A stretch of 64,000 nucleotides of DNA from Ochrobactrum sp. CGA5 (GCF_006345815.1 NZ_VCIG01000003.1:1-64000), one strand, 5' to 3'; shown: positions 1 to 9,164, counted from the stretch's first letter. Notes: generated by a model from the letters alone, not told the origin. Translations and numbers: made by a program.

Positions 1-236
1 AAGCCCCGTCAATGCGCAAAATCTACTCAAGCCAAGTATAAACCCAACCCTTTCAACCAACAACATGGACGCATCAACCTGCCGCTAGCAGCGTCGCCGC
101 CATCGTTGTGGCGCCATATAGACCCCACTAAACAAAACTGTCAACGGATAATCCATACTTTTCCCAAAAATTCTTTCCACAGACCAGCTATACAATAATG
201 TCCGCCCCTAATCTTTATATATAGCGGCCATCCGCT
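1..236. other. Intergenic, no gene seen
   Basis: A/T-rich stretch between the window edge and the 3' end of the IclR gene. I find no reading frame with a ribosome binding site, no tRNA and no clear terminator. Confidence 0.5.
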
Positions 237-1052
237 TCAGGCTGAGAGCCATCCCATACGGTTGGCCACATCATCTGCGAGTGCGCGCACTCGCTTGCCC
301 ATATCCTCAATAATCTCAGGACGGGCCTCTGCTGCCATCATGGACAGAGCAATACCGGCAGTTGGATGGAAAGGCCGATCGCAGATCGCAGCGCCAATAC
401 AGAACATGCCTTCGCGCAACTGGCCATTATCCAGCGAATAGCCCCTTGTTTTCGCCTCGGCCATCTCCGTTTCCAACACCTTGAGCGAAGGGGCGCTGGC
501 CGGTGTGATCAGCTCCGGCCATGCGGATGGCAGATGACGCGCCAGTTCCTGCGGCGACATGGCGGCCAGCATGGCTTTGCCAGTCGCGGTAAAGACAGCG
601 GGTACGCGCATGCCGATGCGAAATGTGATTCCCAGAGGCGCGGTCGAGTTGCGGCACGAAAGATAAATGACATCCGGCCCTTCGAGATGCGAGAGCGTCA
701 ATGTATGCGCTCCCAGCCCATCCGCCTCCGCAACAGCTTCGTGAAATGCATCGACTATGTCGCTGCCCGCCATGAACACGTTGGCCCAGCGCACCGATTG
801 CGCGCCCATCGTGAAACTTCCGTCACCGTTGAGCTTCAGCAGTTTGAGATGCACCAGTGTCTGGCAAAGCCCGTGCACACTGCTTTTCGGCAAGCCGGTC
901 CGACGGGCCAGATCGGAAAGCTTGAGCCCGTCCGCAGATCCTTTGCCGCTTTCGTGAACGGATTGCGCAACCTGATCTAGGATTTGAGCGGCACGCATTA
1001 CCGCCGGAACCAGCTTCTGGGAACTCTCTTCGTTGCTCACCGTTTTCGTCAT
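237..1052 (-). CDS. IclR-family transcriptional regulator
   Basis: 271 aa, the usual size for the family. Residues about 15-85 form the winged-helix DNA-binding domain (ASDLARRTGLPKSSVHGL-type recognition helix region, seen here as LSDLARRTGLPKSSVHGL). Residues about 100-265 are the IclR effector domain, with the typical segments TGKAMLAAM and GIALS. IclR proteins are small-molecule-responsive repressors or activators of adjacent catabolic genes. The gene is divergent from the GabD-type dehydrogenase, and a perfect 6+6 bp inverted repeat lies between them at 1138-1155. It probably controls that dehydrogenase and itself. The effector cannot be read from the sequence. Confidence 0.93.
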   Translation of the reverse strand: MTKTVSNEESSQKLVPAVMRAAQILDQVAQSVHESGKGSADGLKLSDLARRTGLPKSSVHGLCQTLVHLKLLKLNGDGSFTMGAQSVRWANVFMAGSDIVDAFHEAVAEADGLGAHTLTLSHLEGPDVIYLSCRNSTAPLGITFRIGMRVPAVFTATGKAMLAAMSPQELARHLPSAWPELITPASAPSLKVLETEMAEAKTRGYSLDNGQLREGMFCIGAAICDRPFHPTAGIALSMMAAEARPEIIEDMGKRVRALADDVANRMGWLSA

Positions 1053-1137
1053 AGCTTCTGCCGTTCACCTGTTCGACCGCCCGATTAACCGTTTGACTTT
1101 GGGTGCTACGGTCTGTTTAATTCAAAATATCGTAAGC

Positions 1138-1155
1138 TGTTCAATATACTGAACA
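1138..1155. promoter_or_regulatory. Inverted repeat, candidate IclR operator
   Basis: TGTTCA, six bases, TGAACA: perfect 6-bp arms between the divergent IclR and aldehyde dehydrogenase genes, 35 bp before the dehydrogenase ATG. Short A/T-rich palindromes in such positions are typical IclR-family sites. Binding is inferred. Confidence 0.6.
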
Positions 1156-1189
1156 AGCTTTCTCTGCAAGACTGGGATGGAACATCGAT

Positions 1190-2641
1190 ATGCTCGCTTT
1201 GAAAGACCCCTCACTGCTCAAATCGCAATGCCTTGTTGATGGGCGCTGGATAGACGCCACGGATGGCACGACGATTGAGGTGACCAATCCGGCGGACGGT
1301 TCTGTCATCGGCACGGTTCCCTCCCTTTCTGTCGCGACCATCAAGGACGTCATCGACGCTTCAGCGAAGGCTTTTCCGGCATGGGCCTCCAAGACGGCCA
1401 AGGAGCGCGCCGCGATCCTGCGCAAATGGTTCGATCTCATCGTTGCCAATGCTGACGATATTGCTCTTATCATGACATCGGAACAGGGCAAGCCGCTTAC
1501 AGAGGCGCGTGGTGAAGTTCTCTATGCGGCATCGTTTATCGAATGGTTCGCTGAAGAAGCAAAGCGTGTTTATGGTGACACCATCCCTGCCCCGCAGCCC
1601 GGACAACGGCTGACTGTCATCCGTCAGCCGGTCGGCGTCACCGCCGCAATTACCCCATGGAATTTTCCCGCGGCTATGATTACCCGCAAGGCCGCGCCTG
1701 CCCTTGCCGCAGGCTGCACCATGATCGTGCGTCCTGCCGACCTGACCCCGCTGACGGCATTGGCCCTCGGTGTCCTCGCGGAAAGGGCAGGTATTCCGGC
1801 AGGTGTTCTCCAGATTGTTACCGGCAAGGCCCGTGAAATCGGTGCCGAGCTCACCAGCAATGACATTGTGCGCAAGCTCTCCTTCACAGGCTCAACCGAA
1901 GTTGGCCGCCTGTTGATGGCGCAATGCGCGCCGACCATCAAGCGCATCTCGCTGGAACTTGGCGGCAATGCGCCGTTCATCGTCTTCGATGATGCCGATC
2001 TGGACGCGGCCGTCGACGGCGCCATGATTTCCAAGTATCGCAATGCAGGCCAGACCTGTGTTTGCGCCAACCGCATCTATGTGCAGCGCGGGGTTTACGA
2101 CAAATTTGCCGAAAAGCTCGCGGCCAAGGTCAAGGAACTCAAGGTCGGCAACGGCACAGAACCGGGCGTCGTTATCGGCCCGATGATCGAAGATAAAGCC
2201 ATCGCCAAGGTCAAGGCGCATATTGAAGATGCCGTATCAAAGGGTGCAAAGCTCATCGCAGGCGGTAAAGAACTGGGTGGCCTGTTTTTTGAACCGGGCA
2301 TTTTGACCGGCGTCACCTCGGACATGTTGGTCGCCAGGGAAGAAACCTTCGGCCCTCTTGCGCCCCTTTTCGCCTTCGACACGGAAGAAGAAGTCATCGC
2401 CATGGCGAATGACACAATTTTCGGTTTGGCGGCCTACTTCTATACGGAGAATTTCAGCCGTGCGATCCGCGTGAGCGAAGGGCTTGAATACGGCATGGTT
2501 GGCCACAATACCGGCCTGATCTCCAACGAAGTCGCGCCGTTTGGCGGCGTGAAGCAGTCTGGTCTCGGTCGCGAGGGTTCTAAATACGGCATCGAGGAAT
2601 ATCTCGAGACCAAGTATATCTGCAGCGCTTTCAAGCGCTAG
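1190..2641 (+). CDS. gabD: Succinate-semialdehyde dehydrogenase, GabD type
   Basis: 483 aa NAD(P)-dependent aldehyde dehydrogenase, oxidising succinate semialdehyde to succinate in the family's best-known role (GABA shunt). The general-base Glu lies in LELGG (about residue 256) and the nucleophile in NAGQTCVCANR (about Cys290). The NAPFIVFDDADLD and VAPFGG.K.SGLGREGSKYGIE blocks are nearly those I remember from E. coli GabD. A GGGATGGA ribosome site precedes the ATG. Oddity: the usual Lys of the cofactor-binding VLKPA motif is Arg here (IVRPADLTP, about residue 181). The divergent IclR gene suggests inducible catabolic use, so a related semialdehyde (for example glutarate semialdehyde) is also possible. 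Confidence 0.88.
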   Translation: MLALKDPSLLKSQCLVDGRWIDATDGTTIEVTNPADGSVIGTVPSLSVATIKDVIDASAKAFPAWASKTAKERAAILRKWFDLIVANADDIALIMTSEQGKPLTEARGEVLYAASFIEWFAEEAKRVYGDTIPAPQPGQRLTVIRQPVGVTAAITPWNFPAAMITRKAAPALAAGCTMIVRPADLTPLTALALGVLAERAGIPAGVLQIVTGKAREIGAELTSNDIVRKLSFTGSTEVGRLLMAQCAPTIKRISLELGGNAPFIVFDDADLDAAVDGAMISKYRNAGQTCVCANRIYVQRGVYDKFAEKLAAKVKELKVGNGTEPGVVIGPMIEDKAIAKVKAHIEDAVSKGAKLIAGGKELGGLFFEPGILTGVTSDMLVAREETFGPLAPLFAFDTEEEVIAMANDTIFGLAAYFYTENFSRAIRVSEGLEYGMVGHNTGLISNEVAPFGGVKQSGLGREGSKYGIEEYLETKYICSAFKR

Positions 2642-2687
2642 AAATTGCTGTCGCAATACCGTTCCACGGTGATCAGCATCAAAGAAG

Positions 2688-2717
2688 ATGGCGCGCATTG
2701 TTTGCGCCATTTTTTTT
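2688..2717 (+). terminator. Rho-independent terminator after gabD
   Basis: ATGGCGC / GCGCCAT stem with a 9-nt loop followed by seven T residues, 46 bp past the gabD stop. Confidence 0.9.
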
Positions 2718-2775
2718 ATTTATAGACGGTGCAAACAATCCGTGGGTGTTTGCCCGCCAATAATCCGGAAAATAT

Positions 2776-3366
2776 ATGCTACGCCGCCTTTACGACTGGA
2801 CGATTTCGCTTGCCGCAAGAAAATCCGCCGAATGGTGGCTTGCTATTATCGCTTTTGTAGAAAGCTCTGTTTTTCTGGTGCCCGCCGACGTTCTGTTTCT
2901 GCCTATGGCGCTTGCCCGGCCCGAACGCGCCTGGCGTTACGCCTTCATCGCGACGGTTTCGTCCGTCCTCGGCGGCATTGCAGGCTGGTATCTCGGCTAC
3001 CATGCCTATGAACAAATCGCCAAACCGGTGCTCGAAATGTACGGCAAACTGGACACATTCGAGCAATTGCGAGGCACGACCAGCGCCGATGCAATACTAT
3101 TGATGCTGATAACCTCCGGCCTCGCGCATCTGCCGCCGATCAAGGTGGTGACGATCCTGTCCGGCGCAGCCGGCATCAATATCTGGCTGTTCATAGCATC
3201 GGCCATCGTCGCGCGCGGTGCCCGCTTCTATTTCCTGGCTTGGCTGCTGCGCCGTTATGGCGAACCGATCCGTGCGTTCATCGAAAAGCGTCTTGGGCTG
3301 ATCGCAAGTCTCGTGGCCGTTGTCTTGATCGCGCTCTTCTTTGCTGTGAAATATCTTCATGCCTGA
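2776..3366 (+). CDS. YqaA/DedA-family inner-membrane protein
   Basis: 196 aa with four to five hydrophobic segments and the SNARE-associated/DedA-type pattern: an N-terminal FVESSVFLVPADVLFLPMALA stretch, then GGIAGWYLGYHAYE. DedA relatives act in lipid and proton homeostasis of the inner membrane; the exact role of YqaA is unknown. It lies 94 bp upstream of dsbB on the same strand, so the two may be cotranscribed. The ribosome site before the ATG is weak (CCGGAAAA). Confidence 0.85.
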   Translation: MLRRLYDWTISLAARKSAEWWLAIIAFVESSVFLVPADVLFLPMALARPERAWRYAFIATVSSVLGGIAGWYLGYHAYEQIAKPVLEMYGKLDTFEQLRGTTSADAILLMLITSGLAHLPPIKVVTILSGAAGINIWLFIASAIVARGARFYFLAWLLRRYGEPIRAFIEKRLGLIASLVAVVLIALFFAVKYLHA

Positions 3367-3460
3367 GCAGATCGCCCAAACTCGGTCAAAATAAATTGCT
3401 TGGAGACAGGCCAGTTTTTTCGCTTAGGTTTATCTAAACAGCCGCTTCAGGGAATCCCAT

Positions 3461-3985
3461 ATGGCCTTTGCACTCAATAATCCGGTCGGCAAAACACAGG
3501 TGTGGACCGCAGGCGTCATGACCATCGGCCTTGCCGCAACTGTCGGCACTGCGCTGGGCTTCGAACATCTGGCCGGCTTTATGCCCTGCAAGCTCTGCCT
3601 GGAGCAGCGCACGCCCTATTATCTCGGCGTTCCGGTTCTGGCCGCGGCCTGGGTATCTTACGCCTTGAAATGGCCGCCGATCCTGATACGCGGCCTTATT
3701 CTGATTGGCGCGCTGCTGATGACGTTCGGACTGGCGCTCGCTATCTACCATACCGGCGTAGAACTGAAATACTGGCCTGGCCCGGCGGATTGCAGTGCAG
3801 CCACGATGAAAATCACACTCGATGCAGGCAATCTGCTCGGTGATCTCAACGCGACCCGTCCACCAGCATGCGACAGTGCGCCCGGCTTCTTCCTCGGCCT
3901 GTCCTTTGCCGGATGGAATGTCGTCGCAAGCTTGCTTTTTGCAGCTATCGGCTACTACGGCGCTTTTGCAAAAGGTGGGAAGTAA
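3461..3985 (+). CDS. dsbB: Disulfide bond formation protein DsbB
   Basis: 174 aa, four transmembrane helices. The protein reoxidises DsbA and passes electrons to quinone in the inner membrane. The first periplasmic pair is Cys43-x-x-Cys46 (MPCKLCLEQR, the conserved DsbB signature including the Arg). The second pair is Cys111 and Cys137 in the loop between helices 3 and 4. AGGGAA lies 8 nt before the ATG. It is convergent with the HNH gene, only 17 bp apart. No dsbA is seen nearby. Confidence 0.93.
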   Translation: MAFALNNPVGKTQVWTAGVMTIGLAATVGTALGFEHLAGFMPCKLCLEQRTPYYLGVPVLAAAWVSYALKWPPILIRGLILIGALLMTFGLALAIYHTGVELKYWPGPADCSAATMKITLDAGNLLGDLNATRPPACDSAPGFFLGLSFAGWNVVASLLFAAIGYYGAFAKGGK

Positions 3986-4002
3986 GAGCGAATTCTGAGG
4001 GG

Positions 4003-4575
4003 TTAAGGCTCCAGTTCGACATCCCAGTACAGAAAATCGAGCCAGCTTTCATGAAGGTGGTTGGGTGGGAAAAGACGCCCGTTCTTATGCAGATCCTGCA
4101 CCGTGGGCTGGACGGGCTTCTGACGCGGCCACATATGCGCGACGGCAGGCATCATGCCGCCCTTGCGCAGATTGCATGGTGAACAGGCGGCGACCACATT
4201 TTCCCACGTCGTCTCGCCGCCATGGCAACGCGGGGTAACGTGATCAAAGGTCAGGTCATGCGGCGAGCCGCAATACTGACACTCGAAACGATCACGCAAG
4301 AAAACGTTGAAGCGCGTAAATGCGGGATAGCGTGGAGGCTTCACATAATCCTTCAGGCAAATCACGCTCGGAACGCGCATGGAAAACGACGGTGAGGAAA
4401 CGATGTGATCGTATTCCGCGACGATGTTCACGCGTTCCAGAAACACAGCCTTGATCGCATCCTGCCAAGACCAGAGCGACAGTGGATAATAGCTGAGCGG
4501 ACGGTAATCCGCATTCAGAACCAGCGCGGGCAAACCACTGGTCGAAACGGTTCTGGGTGAGACGGCAACAGTCAA
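4003..4575 (-). CDS. HNH endonuclease family protein
   Basis: 190 aa from a TTG start at 4575. I chose it because a perfect AAGGAGGT lies 6 nt upstream, and because the sequence then begins TVAVSPRTVSTSGLPALVLNADYRPLSYYPLSLW, the form I associate with this rhizobial family. An in-frame extension to 4710 lacks such a site. The C-terminal half holds the zinc-type HNH fold: CQYCGSPHDLTFDHVTPRCHGGETTWENVVAACSPCNLRKG, with two CxxC pairs and the DHV motif (residues about 103-145). It stands alone with no methylase or restriction partner, so a housekeeping nucleic-acid role is more likely than restriction. Its substrate is unknown. Confidence 0.9.
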   Translation of the reverse strand: MTVAVSPRTVSTSGLPALVLNADYRPLSYYPLSLWSWQDAIKAVFLERVNIVAEYDHIVSSPSFSMRVPSVICLKDYVKPPRYPAFTRFNVFLRDRFECQYCGSPHDLTFDHVTPRCHGGETTWENVVAACSPCNLRKGGMMPAVAHMWPRQKPVQPTVQDLHKNGRLFPPNHLHESWLDFLYWDVELEP

Positions 4576-4832
4576 GGGCGCACCTCCTTCAGAGCAACTC
4601 CGAAAAAGGGCGAAATGGCTCTCCATGCGGAATTGCGCTTTCATCAAAGCGCCGCGCGTCCGTTTTGGGCGCAACAACGACGCTCCAACCTCGTGAGGAC
4701 GGGACTGCAATCAGCAGAAAATCAAGCTTCTGCGAATCGAAATTCCATCATCAGCCGATGTGGATAATGTAAGCCCGACGTGACAGGATTGTGAAGCGGA
4801 AACGCATTTATGCCCCGGGAAACACGCAAGTT

Positions 4833-5477
4833 TTACAGAAGCGGCGCAGCTTCGCGTCCCTTGATCGCCGCATAGTAAGCCCAGAACAAACGCGCCGCCA
4901 CACCGCGCCATGGTGCCCAATCTTCCGCGAGCTTGCGAAGTGTAACCGCATCAGGTCGGGTCTCATGGGCGAAGGCGTGGCCGACAGCCGTTTGCAGCGC
5001 AACATCGCCCGCCGGAAACACATCAGGATGCCCAGCCGCAAACAGAAGATAGACTTCGGCCGTCCACGGACCAATGCCCTTGATGGCAGTCAAAGCCTTG
5101 ATTGCTTCCTCGGCGGGCAAATCGCAAAGCCCATGCAAATCGATTGCCCCTTGTGTCAAAGCTTCACTCAAGGCAAACAGCGTTCTCTGCTTGGGACGGG
5201 AAAGCCCGGCGAAACGCCATGCCTCTTCCCCGCCTGCAATATAGGCTTGCGGTGTCATCGGATCGATCACCTGCCTGAACCGCGCCCATATGGCGCTCGC
5301 ACTCGCCGTTGAAACCTGTTGCGCAACGATAATAGAGGCGAGACTTTCAAACCCCGGCTGAGACCTGCGAAGCGGTATCTGGTGGGAACGGCTGCGAATA
5401 TCCGCCAGCCGAATATCGGCGAGAACCAAAGCCTCCAGGCCTGCCTCAAGATCACTCAATGTATCGATCCGCCGCAT
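4833..5477 (-). CDS. alkA: DNA-3-methyladenine glycosylase II family (AlkA-like)
   Basis: 214 aa from the ATG at 5477, preceded by AAAGG at 7 nt; the frame extends to 5531 but the upstream start has a poorer site. It is a helix-hairpin-helix GPD-type glycosylase that removes alkylated bases for base-excision repair. The HhH motif is LTAIKGIGPWTAEVYLLFA (about residues 125-145), and the catalytic Asp is in FPAGDVALQ shortly after. It lacks the AlkA N-terminal domain, and no 4Fe-4S cysteines are seen, which argues against an endonuclease III or MutY type. Divergent from gluQ. Confidence 0.88.
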   Translation of the reverse strand: MRRIDTLSDLEAGLEALVLADIRLADIRSRSHQIPLRRSQPGFESLASIIVAQQVSTASASAIWARFRQVIDPMTPQAYIAGGEEAWRFAGLSRPKQRTLFALSEALTQGAIDLHGLCDLPAEEAIKALTAIKGIGPWTAEVYLLFAAGHPDVFPAGDVALQTAVGHAFAHETRPDAVTLRKLAEDWAPWRGVAARLFWAYYAAIKGREAAPLL

Positions 5478-5570
5478 CGTCTGGCCTTTCATTCTCTGGA
5501 TGCACAACGTACCAATCGAATCAGATGACATTCAACTGACACCGGCAACTGAGATTGAAACTCAAACACC

Positions 5571-6482
5571 ATGACCGTACCTGTGTTCCGCTTTGCCCCG
5601 AGCCCCAATGGCCAGCTTCACCTGGGCCATGCCTATTCAGCTCTTCTGAACGCAGACATGGCGCGAAAGAGCAACGGACGCTTCCTGCTGCGTATGGAAG
5701 ATATCGACACAGCACGGTGCACACCAGCCCTGGAACAAGGCATTTACGACGATCTCCACTGGCTTGGCCTGACATGGGAAACTCCTGTGCGCCGCCAGTC
5801 GGAGCATTTCAGCGAATATCGCAACGCCCTTACCAGACTTGCCGATAAGGGCCTTGTCTATCCAGCCTTCCTCAGCCGAGGCGAAGTTCGCGAGCGAATC
5901 GGCGAAGCTCACGCCAAGGGCACGGACTGGCCTGCCGACCCGGATGGAACGCCACTTTATCCGCGGGACGAGCGCGATCTGACTGAAAAGGAACAGATGG
6001 AACGCATCGCGTCGGGCATGTCCTATGCGTGGCGGCTCAATATAGACAAAGCGCTTGGAGCAATCGCCGCCGCAGGCGAACCGCTCTTCTGGAACGAAAG
6101 CGGCGCGGGTCCAGATGGCGAAACCGGACGCATTGCCGCCGATCCATCCCGCTGGGGCGACGTAGTCATTGCACGCAAGGATACGCCGACCAGCTATCAC
6201 CTTTCCGTAGTGGTGGATGATGCGCTGCAAGGAATTACGCATATCGTACGTGGGCGCGATCTGTTTCATGCAACCTCCGTGCACCGGCTGCTGCAAAAAC
6301 TTCTCGGCCTGCCCGAGCCGCTTTATCACCATCACGATCTGGTGTTGGGTGATGATGGCCTAAAACTCTCCAAAAGCCGCAAGGATACCGCACTCGCAAG
6401 CCTGCGCGAACAGGGCTTTACGCCTAACGATATTCGCGCCAAGTTAGGCTCAGGACCCATTAATTTGACGGAAATGGTGTGA
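5571..6482 (+). CDS. gluQ: Glutamyl-Q tRNA(Asp) synthetase
   Basis: 303 aa. The protein attaches glutamate to the queuosine base of tRNA-Asp. The class I motifs are FAPSPNGQLHLGHAYSAL (HIGH, residues about 7-24) and KLSKSRKD (KMSKS, about 265-272). It has only the catalytic half of a GluRS and no anticodon-binding domain, as expected for YadB/GluQ. Oddity: the last 12 or so residues and the stop codon (from 6444) lie in the left inverted repeat of a MITE-like element, so the original C-terminus was probably replaced. Confidence 0.93.
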   Translation: MTVPVFRFAPSPNGQLHLGHAYSALLNADMARKSNGRFLLRMEDIDTARCTPALEQGIYDDLHWLGLTWETPVRRQSEHFSEYRNALTRLADKGLVYPAFLSRGEVRERIGEAHAKGTDWPADPDGTPLYPRDERDLTEKEQMERIASGMSYAWRLNIDKALGAIAAAGEPLFWNESGAGPDGETGRIAADPSRWGDVVIARKDTPTSYHLSVVVDDALQGITHIVRGRDLFHATSVHRLLQKLLGLPEPLYHHHDLVLGDDGLKLSKSRKDTALASLREQGFTPNDIRAKLGSGPINLTEMV

Positions 6483-6713
6483 GGCCATCCATTGGGATAC
6501 GAGGAGAAAAGGCGAAGGAAATATGGTTTATTTTCGAGTTTTTTCGACAAAACAGCCTGATGGATGGGCCACATCCTTTGGACACCGAAATGAACTGGCG
6601 ATCTGCTGCGTCAAGCTGCTCGAGTAGGGGAAACACCCCGTTCTTCGCATCTTCCTTGCAGCTCCTGTCATTTCAGGTACCATTTTCATCAAATTAATGG
6701 GTCCTGAGTCTAA
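6444..6713. mobile_element. MITE-like element with 35-bp terminal inverted repeats
   Basis: Positions 6444-6478 and 6679-6713 are inverted copies with 3 mismatches in 35, sharing the core CTCAGGACCCATTAATTTGA. The dinucleotide TA sits just outside both ends (6445-6446 and 6711-6712). About 200 bp lie between, with no recognisable transposase. This is the layout of a non-autonomous element moved by an IS630/mariner-type (TA target) or IS5/IS427-type (YTAR target) transposase; the family is a guess. The left repeat forms the end of gluQ. The rest of the 380-bp gap before malate synthase (to 6861) shows no gene. Confidence 0.75.
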
Positions 6714-6861
6714 AGCTATGAAAGCGATTTTCGCCACAACGTCACAGATGATGTGCCCGCACACCGATTGACGAAAGGGCGCTAAAGCGGTTCAAAGGCA
6801 TCTTAATGGCTGGTGTTGAAAGACACTGGCGGTATTTTTTTATTTTGAAGGAGGCGAAGCC

Positions 6862-9048
6862 ATGGTTTCTCAGAAAGCCGGTAATTACGTTGAGATTGAA
6901 GGCTTGCGCGTTGCCCCTGAATTGGTGGAGTTCCTTGCTACGGAAGCAGCCCCCGGAACCGGTATAGAGCCGGAAAAGTTCTGGAAAGGCTTTGCGGCCA
7001 TCGTTCGCGATCTCGCGCCGAAGAACCGCGCTCTTCTCGCCAAGCGTGACGAGCTTCAGGCCAAGATCGACGCCTGGTATAAAGACAATCGCGACAAAGG
7101 CTATTCGCAGGCTGATTATCAGCAGTTTTTGAAGGACATTGGCTATCTCCTGCCGGAAGGCGGCGAGTTCAAGGTTTCGACCGCCAATGTCGACCCGGAA
7201 ATCATGCATATCGCTGGCCCGCAGCTTGTCGTTCCGGTCATGAATGCACGCTATGCCCTCAATGCTGCCAATGCGCGCTGGGGCTCGCTCTATGATGCGC
7301 TTTACGGCACCGATGCGATTTCCGATGCCGATGGCGCGGAAAAGGGCAAAGGCTACAATCCGAAACGTGGCGAAAAAGTTATCGCCTGGGCGAAGAATTT
7401 TCTCGACGAAAGCGCACCGCTTAGCGTCGGCAAATGGGCCGATGTTGCCGGTCTTGCCGTGCAGGATGGCAAGCTTGAAATCAAGCTCACAGGCGGTTCT
7501 GCAACGACGCTGAAGGATGAAAGCCAGTTCAAGGGTTATAACGGCGATGCCGACGCACCGACCAACGTGCTGCTGGCCAAGAACAACATGCATGTCGACA
7601 TCGTCGTCAATGCGGACCATCCGATCGGCAAGACCGATCCGGCCCATATTGCCGATATGATTCTGGAATCGGCCGTCAGCACGATCCAGGATTGCGAAGA
7701 TTCGATTGCAGCCGTCGATGCCGAAGACAAGATTGCCGTCTATCGCAACTGGCTTGGCCTGATGAACGGCAAGCTGGAAGACACGTTCGAGAAGAACGGC
7801 AGGCAGATGACCCGCCGCCTCAACGGTGACCGCACCTACAAGGCTGCCGATGGTTCCACGCTGACGCTCAAGGGCCGCTCCCTGATGCTGGTCCGCAACG
7901 TCGGCCACCTGATGACCAACCCGGCTATTCTCGATGGCGAAGGCAATGAAGTGCCGGAAGGCATCATGGACGCAGCCTTCACCAGCCTGATTGCGCTGCA
8001 CGATATCGGCCCGAATGGCCGTCACATGAATTCGCGCGAAGGTTCGGTCTATATCGTCAAGCCGAAGATGCACGGGCCGGAAGAAGTGGCATTCGCCAAC
8101 GAAATCTTTACCCGTACCGAAGAACTGCTCGGCATGAAGCCGAACACCCTTAAAATCGGCATCATGGATGAAGAGCGCCGCACCACGGTCAACCTCAAGG
8201 AAGCGATTCGCGCTGCGAAGGAACGTGTCGTCTTCATCAATACCGGCTTCCTCGACCGCACGGGTGATGAGATCCACACCTCGATGGAAGCTGGTCCGAT
8301 GATTCGCAAGGGCGACATGAAGCAGGCCGCATGGATCGGCGCCTACGAACAGTGGAATGTCGATATCGGCCTTGAATGTGGCCTTTCCGGCCATGCGCAG
8401 ATCGGCAAGGGCATGTGGGCCATGCCAGACCTGATGGCTGCAATGCTGGAACAGAAGATCGCCCATCCAAAAGCCGGTGCGAACACTGCATGGGTTCCAT
8501 CACCAACCGCTGCAACCTTGCACGCCACCCACTATCATCAGGTTGATGTGGCAGCGGTTCAGGAGAAACTCAAAAGCCGCCCGCGCGCCAAACTCGACGA
8601 TATTATGTCGGTACCGGTCGCAACGCGCCCAAACTGGACACCGGAAGACATCCAGCACGAAATCGACAACAACGCGCAAGGTATTCTCGGCTATGTCGTG
8701 CGCTGGGTCGATCAGGGTGTTGGCTGCTCGAAAGTGCCGGACATCAACAATGTCGGCTTGATGGAAGACCGCGCAACGCTGCGTATTTCTGCACAGCATA
8801 TCGCAAACTGGCTCTATCACGGCGTTGTTTCGGAAGCGCAGGTCATGGAAACCATGAAGCGCATGGCCGCCGTCGTAGACAAGCAGAACGAAGGTGATCC
8901 ACTTTATCGCCCGATGGCCGCCGACTTCGACAAATCGATTGCTTTCCAGGCTGCCTGCGATCTGGTCTTCAAGGGTCGCGAACAGCCAAACGGCTACACC
9001 GAGCCGGTCCTGCATCGCCGTCGCCTCGAATTAAAGGCGCAAGGCTGA
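6862..9048 (+). CDS. glcB: Malate synthase G
   Basis: 728 aa, matching the single-chain G isoform (about 720 aa). It condenses glyoxylate with acetyl-CoA to malate in the glyoxylate shunt or glycolate use. Strong family blocks are visible: [84 protein letters not shown], and [40 protein letters not shown] near residues 480-520. AAGGAGG lies 7-8 nt before the ATG. No isocitrate lyase or glycolate oxidase gene adjoins it. Confidence 0.97.
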   Translation: MVSQKAGNYVEIEGLRVAPELVEFLATEAAPGTGIEPEKFWKGFAAIVRDLAPKNRALLAKRDELQAKIDAWYKDNRDKGYSQADYQQFLKDIGYLLPEGGEFKVSTANVDPEIMHIAGPQLVVPVMNARYALNAANARWGSLYDALYGTDAISDADGAEKGKGYNPKRGEKVIAWAKNFLDESAPLSVGKWADVAGLAVQDGKLEIKLTGGSATTLKDESQFKGYNGDADAPTNVLLAKNNMHVDIVVNADHPIGKTDPAHIADMILESAVSTIQDCEDSIAAVDAEDKIAVYRNWLGLMNGKLEDTFEKNGRQMTRRLNGDRTYKAADGSTLTLKGRSLMLVRNVGHLMTNPAILDGEGNEVPEGIMDAAFTSLIALHDIGPNGRHMNSREGSVYIVKPKMHGPEEVAFANEIFTRTEELLGMKPNTLKIGIMDEERRTTVNLKEAIRAAKERVVFINTGFLDRTGDEIHTSMEAGPMIRKGDMKQAAWIGAYEQWNVDIGLECGLSGHAQIGKGMWAMPDLMAAMLEQKIAHPKAGANTAWVPSPTAATLHATHYHQVDVAAVQEKLKSRPRAKLDDIMSVPVATRPNWTPEDIQHEIDNNAQGILGYVVRWVDQGVGCSKVPDINNVGLMEDRATLRISAQHIANWLYHGVVSEAQVMETMKRMAAVVDKQNEGDPLYRPMAADFDKSIAFQAACDLVFKGREQPNGYTEPVLHRRRLELKAQG

Positions 9049-9075
9049 CATAAATAGGCGCAAATAAGTTTAATT

Positions 9076-9104
9076 GCGGCGGGAGAAATCCCGCCGTATT
9101 CTTT
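9076..9104 (+). terminator. Terminator after glcB
   Basis: GGCGGGA-GAAA-TCCCGCC hairpin (extended by one C-G pair), 30 bp beyond the stop, followed by a moderate T-rich tract (GTATTCTTTT). Confidence 0.75.
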
Positions 9105-9126
9105 TGCCTTCTATCCAAGATAGCGC

Positions 9127-9164
9127 TTGACTCCATTATAATAGATATTAATTCTAATATAATG
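9127..9164. promoter_or_regulatory. Promoter-like TTGACT plus 12-bp palindrome ending on the ATG
   Basis: TTGACT at 9127-9132 is followed by a palindrome at 9134-9164 (arms CATTATAATAGA and TCTAATATAATG, one mismatched pair, 7-nt spacer). The right arm ends exactly in the ATG of the XRE-cupin gene, and no Shine-Dalgarno precedes it. This looks like an autoregulatory operator over the promoter, possibly with a leaderless transcript. Confidence 0.6.

Noticed and set aside
6528-6764. Possible transposase remnant in the MITE region
   Set aside because: The 78-residue frame has no transposase motif; part of it is only the inverted-repeat translation.
6742-8466. 574-codon open frame antisense to glcB
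   Set aside because: It lies entirely opposite a full-length malate synthase, has no ribosome site and a composition typical of a shadow frame in G/C-rich DNA.
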